Assembly: GCF_018614525.1 (NCBI RefSeq)
Contig: NZ_JAGGOL010000004.1
Location: 1 to 56,533 of the forward strand
Origin: Streptomyces sp. ISL-11
GTDB lineage: Bacteria; Actinomycetota; Actinomycetes; Streptomycetales; Streptomycetaceae
Direction: 5' to 3'
DNA length: 56,533 nt
A program made the translations under genes and the position numbers. A model generated the notes under the pieces. The model ran no database searches. It was not told the origin of the DNA and saw only the letters and a program-made list of their open reading frames with translations. How positions within the stretch are numbered: the first letter of the stretch is position 1; each line of letters starts with the position of its first letter. Shown one piece after another: positions 50,889 to 56,533 of this stretch.

Positions 50889-51986
50889 ATGCCGACGACC
50901 GGTTACCGCGACGCGCTCAACGACGCCCTGGAGCGCCTGGACGACCTCGGCTACGAACGCGGGGGCGGCGCCGACCTCGCCAACCACGGCCCCATGGGCG
51001 CCGAGACCCTCGCCACCCTCGGCCACGGCGACGAGGTCGCCGGCTGGGTCGAGCGCTACCGCACCGCCATGCCCCACCACGACGTGCCCGCCCCGCGCTT
51101 CGCCCTCGACCCCGACGACGAGACGTCCTGGCGCCCCGCGCTCGGCGACTTCTCCCGCGCCGGCGACTGGGAACGGCTCTTCCACCGCGAACTCACCGAC
51201 GCCGCCTGGCGCGACGTCCTCGTCCGCTGGTGGCCCCGCCTGCTCCCCGGCCTCCTCGCCGGCCTGACGCACGGCCTGATCCGCACCGCCCACGCCGTCC
51301 GCTCCCTGGCCGCCGCCGACGAGCCCACCCCGCACCAGCTCACCGAGCTCTCCCGCGGCCTCGCCTACTGGGCCGCCCGCTTCGCCCACCTGCCCGGCGA
51401 GGTCCGGATGAGCGGCCACCACGACCTGGCGGGCGCGATCGCCGCACTGCCGCGCACACCCTTCCCCGGCGAGCGCGGCCGCGCCGAGGCCGCGCGCCGC
51501 CTGGCCCGTCCCGACGGGCTCGCCGGATGGCCGCACGCGCTGGACTCCCTCGCCCCGGCCCGTACGCAGTGGCTGCTCAGCGAGATGACCACCGAGTTCG
51601 CCGGCGTCTACCTCGGCCACCCCGAGGTCTTCCCGATCCCGCTCGTGCACGGCGTCACCGCGCCCGCCGCCGTGCGCCTGGTCCTGCCGCACCTTCCCGA
51701 GCCGCTGCACGAGCCGACCCTGGCCGCGCTCTGGCACGTGCACGCCGCCCTACTGCTCGCCTTCACGGGCGACCGCGCCGGCGAGGCCACGGCGGCCGCG
51801 GAGGCGGCGGAGACCGAACTGCCGCCCTTCGGCGAACTCGCCGCCCGCGCGGTCGCACACGGCGACGAGCACGTACTGAAGTTCACGGAGGCGTGCGCGC
51901 GCGAGCACGCGCTGCGGCCCGACCCGCGCTACGGGGCTGCCGTGCTGGCGGCTCAGGAGCGGATCACGCCGATGGGGCGCGACTAG
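50889..51986 (+). CDS. Questin oxidase-like protein (DUF4243)
   Basis: 365 residues, largely helical: FSRAGDWERLFHRELTDAAW, RWWPRLLPGLLAGLTHGLIR, TAHAVRSLAAADEPTPHQLT, HVHAALLLAFTGD. The WxxLLPGxxxGxTHGxIRTxHAVR block is the hallmark of the questin oxidase/DUF4243 family, whose fungal member GedK carries out a Baeyer-Villiger-type ring cleavage of the anthraquinone questin without an obvious flavin site. The bacterial substrate is unknown. The ATG at 50889 follows GGGGAGG. The TAG stop is the first triplet of the repeat at 51984. Confidence 0.8.
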   Translation: MPTTGYRDALNDALERLDDLGYERGGGADLANHGPMGAETLATLGHGDEVAGWVERYRTAMPHHDVPAPRFALDPDDETSWRPALGDFSRAGDWERLFHRELTDAAWRDVLVRWWPRLLPGLLAGLTHGLIRTAHAVRSLAAADEPTPHQLTELSRGLAYWAARFAHLPGEVRMSGHHDLAGAIAALPRTPFPGERGRAEAARRLARPDGLAGWPHALDSLAPARTQWLLSEMTTEFAGVYLGHPEVFPIPLVHGVTAPAAVRLVLPHLPEPLHEPTLAALWHVHAALLLAFTGDRAGEATAAAEAAETELPPFGELAARAVAHGDEHVLKFTEACAREHALRPDPRYGAAVLAAQERITPMGRD

Positions 51987-52198
51987 CCGTGTCCGGCGGA
52001 TCATGTGAGAGGGCGCCGCAGGCCGTGTCGGCCGCACCACCGCTGCGCGGTGGTGTCCTCAAGCGCCGGACGGGCTGAAAGACGGCTGGGCTCAGCCCAA
52101 ATCAAGCCCGTCCGGCGCTTGAGGACACGCCCGCAGGGCGCTCACCGCCGCAGGCGGCAGAGACGACCCGCTATCGAAGACCCATCGGACACGGCCTA
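51984..52198. mobile_element. MITE-like element, second two-ended copy
   Basis: Left end TAGCCGTGTCCGGCGGATC (51984-52002) overlaps the stop codon of the upstream gene; right end GACCCATCGGACACGGCCTA (52179-52198) is an imperfect inverted copy. Inside are GCGCCGGACGGGCTG and its inverse plus the GCCCGCAGGGCGCTCACCGCC block. The flanks ACTAGCC and CCTAGCC fit a CTAG target duplication. Confidence 0.7.
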
Positions 52199-52247
52199 GC
52201 CGTCCGGCGATCGAGGGCGGGGGCCCGGGCGGAGCCCCGTGGGGGCG

Positions 52248-52270
52248 CCTCCCGGCGGAGCCGGGGGAGG
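52248..52270. terminator. GC-rich hairpin between convergent genes
   Basis: CCTCCCGGC-GGAG-CCGGGGGAGG forms a near-perfect stem in the 120 bp before the recQ 3' end. No U-tract, as usual in Streptomyces. Confidence 0.4.
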
Positions 52271-52321
52271 GAAGGGCGGGGTCAGAGTGGGAGAAACCCG
52301 CCCGCGCCCGCCCCAGCCACG

Positions 52322-54202
52322 TCACGCGGACGGGGCCGCCACCCCCGCCAACAGCTCCAGAATGGGCTCGCCGTACTTCGCCAGCTTGCTCTCGCCCACG
52401 CCGCTGACACCGCCCAGCTCGTCCAGCGACGCCGGTCCCGCCGTCGCGATCTCCCGCAACGTCGCGTCATGGAAGATCACATACGCCGGGACGCCCTGCT
52501 CCTTGGCCGTGGCCGCCCGCCACGCCCGCAGCGACTCGAAGACCGGCACCGCCTCGGCGGGCAGGTCGACGGGGACGGCCCGCTTGCTCGACCCGGACCC
52601 GGACCCCGACTTCGACGAGCCCTTCCGCGCCGGCTTCTCCGGCTCGCGCCGCAACAGCACCTCGCGCTGCCGGCCCAGCACCTCCGCGCTGGCGTCGGTC
52701 AGCACGAGCGTGCCGTAGTCGCCCTCGACGGCGAGCAGGCCCTGGGCCAGCAGCTGCCGCACCACGCCCCGCCACTCCGCGACGCTCAGCTCCGTGCCGA
52801 TGCCGAAGACGGTCAGGCCGTCGTGGTCGTGCTGGATGACCTTGGCGGTCTTCTTGCCCAGCAGAATGTCGATGATCTGCCCGGCCCCGAACTTCTGCCG
52901 CCGCTCCCGGGCCAGCCGCAGTACCGCCGAGAGGAACTTCTGGGCGGCGACGGTGCCGTCCCAGGTCTCGGCGGGCGTCAGGCACGTGTCGCAGTTGCCG
53001 CACGCGGTGCTCCGCTGCCCGAAGTACGCGAGCAGCCCCACCCGGCGGCACTCCACCGTCTCGCACAGCGCCAGCATCGTGTCGAGGTGCGCGCCCAGCT
53101 TGCGGCGGTGGGCGTCGTCGCCCTCCGAACCGTCGATCATCTTGCGCTGCTGGACCACGTCCTGCAGCCCGTACGCCAGCCAGGCCGTCGACGGCTGGCC
53201 GTCGCGCCCGGCGCGGCCGGTTTCCTGGTAGTAGCCCTCGACGGACTTCGGCAGGTCGAGGTGGGCGACGAAGCGCACGTCCGGCTTGTCGATGCCCATG
53301 CCGAAGGCGATCGTGGCCACCACGACCACACCGTCCTCACGCAGGAACCGCGCCTGGTTCGCGGCGCGCACCCGGGCGTCCAGCCCCGCGTGGTACGGCA
53401 CGGCGTCGATGCCGTGGCCGGCCAGGAAGGCGGCCGTGTCCTCCACGCTCTTGCGCGACAGGCAGTACACGACGCCCGCGTCACCGTCGTGCTCGGTGCG
53501 CAGCAGTTCCAGGAGCTGCTTCCTGGGGTCGTTCTTCGGGACGATCCGGTACTGGATGTTGGGGCGGTCGAAGCTGGCGACGAAGTGCCGGGCGTCCTTC
53601 AGGTTCAGCCGGGCCGCGATCTCGCCGTGGGTGGCCTCCGTGGCCGTCGCGGTCAGCGCGATGCGCGGTACGTCCGGCCAGCGCTCGTGCAGCTGGGACA
53701 GGGCCAGGTAGTCGGGCCGGAAGTCGTGGCCCCACTGCGCCACGCAGTGGGCCTCGTCGATGGCGAACAGCGAGATCTTCCCGCGGTCGAGCAGCCGCAG
53801 CGTCGACTCCACGCGCAGCCGCTCCGGCGCCAGGTAGAGCAGGTCGATCTCGCCGGCCAGGAACTCCGCCTCCACCATCCGCCGCTCGTCCAGGTCCTGC
53901 GTGGAGTTCAGGAACCCGGCCCGGACACCGAGCGCCCGCAGCGCGTCGACCTGGTCCTGCATCAGGGCGATCAGCGGCGAGACGACGACCCCGACGCCCT
54001 GCCGTACGAGCGCGGGGATCTGGTAGCAGAGCGACTTGCCGCCGCCCGTGGGCATCAGGACAAGGGCGTCCCCACCTGCGCAGACGTGCTCGATGATGGC
54101 TTCCTGATCACCCCGGAACGCGTCATAACCGAAGACGCGCTGCAGGCAGCGCAGGGCCTCGCTGGTGTCGGGGGGACAGGCGGTCTCTGTGGGGTCGGCC
54201 AT
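52322..54202 (-). CDS. recQ: ATP-dependent DNA helicase RecQ
   Basis: 626 residues. Superfamily 2 helicase with Walker A MPTGGGKS (50-57), DEAH box [11 protein letters not shown] (148-158), motif [10 protein letters not shown] and motif [12 protein letters not shown]. The RecQ-C-terminal region has four zinc-site Cys (CETVEC...CGNCDTC), a winged helix, a Ser/Gly/Lys linker and a C-terminal HRDC domain ([20 protein letters not shown]). It unwinds recombination and replication intermediates. The ATG at 54202. Divergent from nothing intact; the nuclease-TerD gene lies upstream in the same orientation. Confidence 0.95.
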   Translation of the reverse strand: MADPTETACPPDTSEALRCLQRVFGYDAFRGDQEAIIEHVCAGGDALVLMPTGGGKSLCYQIPALVRQGVGVVVSPLIALMQDQVDALRALGVRAGFLNSTQDLDERRMVEAEFLAGEIDLLYLAPERLRVESTLRLLDRGKISLFAIDEAHCVAQWGHDFRPDYLALSQLHERWPDVPRIALTATATEATHGEIAARLNLKDARHFVASFDRPNIQYRIVPKNDPRKQLLELLRTEHDGDAGVVYCLSRKSVEDTAAFLAGHGIDAVPYHAGLDARVRAANQARFLREDGVVVVATIAFGMGIDKPDVRFVAHLDLPKSVEGYYQETGRAGRDGQPSTAWLAYGLQDVVQQRKMIDGSEGDDAHRRKLGAHLDTMLALCETVECRRVGLLAYFGQRSTACGNCDTCLTPAETWDGTVAAQKFLSAVLRLARERRQKFGAGQIIDILLGKKTAKVIQHDHDGLTVFGIGTELSVAEWRGVVRQLLAQGLLAVEGDYGTLVLTDASAEVLGRQREVLLRREPEKPARKGSSKSGSGSGSSKRAVPVDLPAEAVPVFESLRAWRAATAKEQGVPAYVIFHDATLREIATAGPASLDELGGVSGVGESKLAKYGEPILELLAGVAAPSA

Positions 54203-54318
54203 TCGGGAAGTCTACGAGGCCGGGCTGACACGAATGGGTGATGTGGATAAGTGGGCGAGCAGCGGCGGCCACCGGGACGCGCCGCACGGCGCGCCCGGCG
54301 AAGATCCCGGGAAGGCGT

Positions 54319-54354
54319 CACGGACAGAACCCCGGACAGAACCCCGGACAGGAC
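54319..54354. repeat. Three tandem 12-bp units
   Basis: CACGGACAGAAC, CCCGGACAGAAC, CCCGGACAGGAC in the 163-bp gap between the TerD-fusion gene and recQ. Possibly part of a promoter for recQ or a slippage tract. Confidence 0.6.
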
Positions 54355-54365
54355 CCCCGAAGGGA

Positions 54366-56420
54366 TCAAGCCACCTCGATCCCGTACTCCTCCACCAGCG
54401 CCTCCAGCCCCTCCCGGTACCCCTGGCCGCCCAGCACGAAGTCCCAGTCGCCGTTGGCGCGCCGGCGGAAGGAGCCCAGGACGAGCGCCGTCTCCCCGGG
54501 CCGCCCGTCGGAGACCTCCAGCTGCCCCAGCTCCGCGCCCGAGGCGTCGGACAGGCGGATCCGGGCATCGCTGAAGCCCGAGAGATCGGCCCCCGGGTTG
54601 ATGTCCGGATCCACCGCCGCGACCAGCACCAGCCGGTCGGCGGCCGGCGGCAGCGCGTCGAAGGCGACCCGGAGGGCGGCCTTGTCGGCGGGGGCCGGCG
54701 GGACGGCGCGCACGGACCCGTCGGGGGTGGCCGGATTGTTGTAGAAGACGAAGTGATCGTCGCTGAGCACCCGGGCGCCCCGGCAGACCAGCGCGCAGAT
54801 GTCGAGGGCGACCGTGCCGCCCCAGGACATGCCGAGCATGTTGTGATCACCGGTGGCGGCGTCGGCGGGGGGCGCGTCGGCGGTCCCCGCCGCCCGCGCC
54901 GACCGCTCCGGCGCACCGCCCAGCCGCCCGCGCAGCCCGTGCCGCCCCAGCAGCCCGACCAGCTCCTCGCCGGACACCAGGGTCAGCGGCTTGCCGTTGG
55001 CGAAGGCGTACGAACCGGGCCCGAAGCCCGAGGTCGTCACCAGCACGCCCTTGTTCGCGCCGGCGCCCTGCACCGTCCCGTACAGATCGCGCACCGCCGT
55101 CGGCGGCACCGTCTTGCGGTACCGCTTCACCTGCACGATGATCCGGCCCCCGCTGATCGGGTCCGGGTCCAGGGCCTCGACGTCCACGCCCCCGTCGTTG
55201 GAGCGCGTCGTCATCACCGCCCGCATCCCGCGGGCCCGGAACAGCTCGGCGACGAGCGCCTCGAACTCGACCGGGTCCATCTCGTACAGATCCGGGTCGT
55301 CACCGCCGCCGTGCGAGACGACCCCGTGCCCGACCTCGTCGGGCATCCGGCCCGGCCGCACGGCCGCGAGCTGGTCGGGGCGCGCGGACAACTGCCCGCC
55401 GAGCCCGTCGGTGAGACAGTCGACGGCGCTGACCTGCTCCAGCCGCAGCCCGGCGAAGACCGGACGGGTCGCGGTGACCGACGCCAGCACGATCTCGGCC
55501 CGGTGGCCGGTGGCGGGGTCGTGGTCGTCGACGAAGCCGTTGACGACGACGGACTCCAGCGCCCCGAACCCGTCGGCCGCGAAGAGGTCGCGCAGCACCA
55601 GCAGCACGCACTGGGCGAGCACGTCCCGGTGGACCGCCCGCCGCTGGGCGGCCGGCCGGGCCGTCTCCCTCTCCTGGTCCACGGAGGGCAGGTACCGCAC
55701 GGCCTTGGCCTCCGGCACGATGTCGTACCCGGGCAGCTCCCAGGCGAGTACGAGCTGCCGGGCGCCCGGATCGTAGGCGGCGGACACCTGGTGCGGGAAC
55801 TCCTCGGGCCAGGCGGCGGAGGCGTACAGGGCGGCGGAGAAGTACGCGACGACGGCCTCGGGATCGCGCCGCCGCAGCGCGTCGGTCATCTCCTCGATCT
55901 CGGCGTTGTGCCGTCTGATGTCGGCCGCCTGGGCCGCGGCCCACTGCTCGTACTGCTGCCGGTAGGCGGCCAACTGCCGCAGTCGCTGCGCCTCGGCGTC
56001 CTGCGCCGCTCGCAGGTCACGCTCGTAATCCCCCTGGGCGAAGCGGTACTGCCCCGGATCGGGCAGGAACACCGGATGGGCCAAGTGCCCCGGCTGGAAC
56101 GGCTCGACCTCCTCCGGCCGGCGCAACGCCGCTGCCGTGAAGGCCGGCTCCCCGCACCCCGCGACCAGAATGCCCGTCAACTCCGCGACGCGCGCCTCGA
56201 TCTCCTCGGTCCGCCGCCGCGCCTCGGCCTCCCGCCGCTGCCGGTAGGCGACCCGCTGCTCCCGGTCGAGCCGCGCCGCTTCCCGCTCGTGCGCCCGCTG
56301 CAGGCGCTCCTCTTCGCGCTGCGCCTGTATCCGCTCCCGGTGCTCGGCCTCCCGCTGCCGCTGCCGCTGGCGCTGCGACTCGGCCCAGACGCCTATCAAT
56401 CCGTTGGAGCGGTGACTCAT
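54366..56420 (-). CDS. Coiled coil-Mrr-type nuclease-TerD fusion protein
   Basis: 684 residues. Residues ~12-90 are a highly charged Arg/Glu/Gln coiled coil. The middle (~95-370) is helical then alpha/beta, unrecognised. Residues ~378-490 form an Mrr_cat-like restriction-endonuclease domain (DPVEFEALVAELFRARGMRA, Asp in SNDGGVDVEA ~410, QVK in IIVQVKRYRK ~428), so D...QxK catalytic residues are present. Residues ~525-684 are a TerD-like domain (SDDHFVFYNNPATPDGSVRA; DFVLGGQGYREGLEALVEEY). TerD domains are Ca2+-binding stress proteins; TerD-nuclease fusions have been noted in comparative work on Ter systems. The ATG at 56420 is preferred to an earlier in-frame one at 56492. Confidence 0.85.
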   Translation of the reverse strand: MSHRSNGLIGVWAESQRQRQRQREAEHRERIQAQREEERLQRAHEREAARLDREQRVAYRQRREAEARRRTEEIEARVAELTGILVAGCGEPAFTAAALRRPEEVEPFQPGHLAHPVFLPDPGQYRFAQGDYERDLRAAQDAEAQRLRQLAAYRQQYEQWAAAQAADIRRHNAEIEEMTDALRRRDPEAVVAYFSAALYASAAWPEEFPHQVSAAYDPGARQLVLAWELPGYDIVPEAKAVRYLPSVDQERETARPAAQRRAVHRDVLAQCVLLVLRDLFAADGFGALESVVVNGFVDDHDPATGHRAEIVLASVTATRPVFAGLRLEQVSAVDCLTDGLGGQLSARPDQLAAVRPGRMPDEVGHGVVSHGGGDDPDLYEMDPVEFEALVAELFRARGMRAVMTTRSNDGGVDVEALDPDPISGGRIIVQVKRYRKTVPPTAVRDLYGTVQGAGANKGVLVTTSGFGPGSYAFANGKPLTLVSGEELVGLLGRHGLRGRLGGAPERSARAAGTADAPPADAATGDHNMLGMSWGGTVALDICALVCRGARVLSDDHFVFYNNPATPDGSVRAVPPAPADKAALRVAFDALPPAADRLVLVAAVDPDINPGADLSGFSDARIRLSDASGAELGQLEVSDGRPGETALVLGSFRRRANGDWDFVLGGQGYREGLEALVEEYGIEVA

Positions 56421-56533
56421 ACGGTTTCCCGTCCTCCCCCCGGGACCCCCGAAGTCCCGAACCCACACACCGGCCCCGGCAACCGACGTCAAGGGTCGAC
56501 TTTAGTCACATTAAACGATGTCCCGTAAGGGGC
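56421..56533 (-). promoter_or_regulatory. Upstream region of the nuclease-TerD gene
   Basis: Contains an AT-rich stretch (TTTAGTCACATTAAACGATG, 56502-56521) likely to include the promoter. The window ends here; no other gene begins. Confidence 0.4.

Noticed and set aside
1..56533. CRISPR arrays, rRNA, prophage or a replication origin
   Set aside because: No regularly spaced direct repeats, no rRNA-like sequence, no phage structural genes or DnaA-box clusters were seen.

Overview
The window is high-GC chromosomal DNA from a Streptomyces-like actinomycete. The evidence is the strong third-position GC bias, frequent GTG/TTG starts, an AfsR-type SARP regulator, paired XRE/DUF397 genes, F420 biosynthesis together with LLM-fold F420 enzymes, a class F sortase and a TerD-domain protein. 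No rRNA, tRNA or CRISPR array was seen. From memory, S. coelicolor also carries afsR, fbiC and a D-Ala-D-Ala carboxypeptidase with a nearby XRE/DUF397 pair in one chromosomal neighbourhood, so this looks like core chromosome with accessory insertions. That synteny was not checked.

Layout. 0-3 kb: afsR-like regulator on the minus strand. 3-14.3 kb: a catabolic-looking cluster (amidohydrolase, two LLM oxidoreductases, SDR, D-aminoacylase-type amidohydrolase, APC permease). Three of its promoters share the palindrome CTGACG-N3-CGTCAG, so one unseen regulator probably controls it. The cluster is interrupted at 4.3-7.3 kb by a decayed TIR/WD40 gene, a divergent SLATT-type membrane protein and a complete MITE-like element. 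14.3-18.3 kb: a scrap zone with fragments of a VOC protein, a SnoaL-like protein, an IS701-type transposase and an rRNA methyltransferase, between intact small genes (I42-like secreted protein, lipoprotein, YceI, VOC). 18.3-22.7 kb: a coupled MarR pair with its operator, a first XRE/DUF397 module, a small hypothetical gene, a tyrosine phosphatase and a secreted cupredoxin. 22.9-31.4 kb: an EF-Tu-like protein without a GTPase domain, a Tat-exported PHP metallohydrolase, a third LLM enzyme, fbiC, a membrane-anchored hypothetical protein and an ADP-ribosylglycohydrolase. 31.7-39.5 kb: a second XRE/DUF397 module, a GPP34 protein, a large D-Ala-D-Ala carboxypeptidase with a repetitive cytoplasmic tail, and a polytopic membrane protein.

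39.5-47.3 kb (minus strand) is the most interesting unit. It is a tightly coupled four-gene operon: a cytoplasmic trypsin-like protein, a PknG-type Ser/Thr kinase, a VWA/zinc-ribbon protein, and a membrane protein joining a GlnX-like sensor to an extracytoplasmic solute-binding domain. It resembles the mycobacterial GlnH-GlnX-PknG pathway, but receptor and transducer are fused, the binding domain is of a different type, and a protease-like and a VWA partner have been added. I infer a nutrient-sensing signalling system.

47.6-56.5 kb: a cell-surface protein, a class F sortase with a tandem-repeat N-terminal tail, a MarR regulator with a two-site operator divergent from a questin-oxidase-like gene, recQ, and a protein fusing a coiled coil, an Mrr-type nuclease domain and a TerD domain.

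A GC-rich repeat family recurs about eight times between genes. Its complete copy has perfect 20-bp terminal inverted repeats, and several copies begin at or immediately after the TAG stop codon of the upstream gene.
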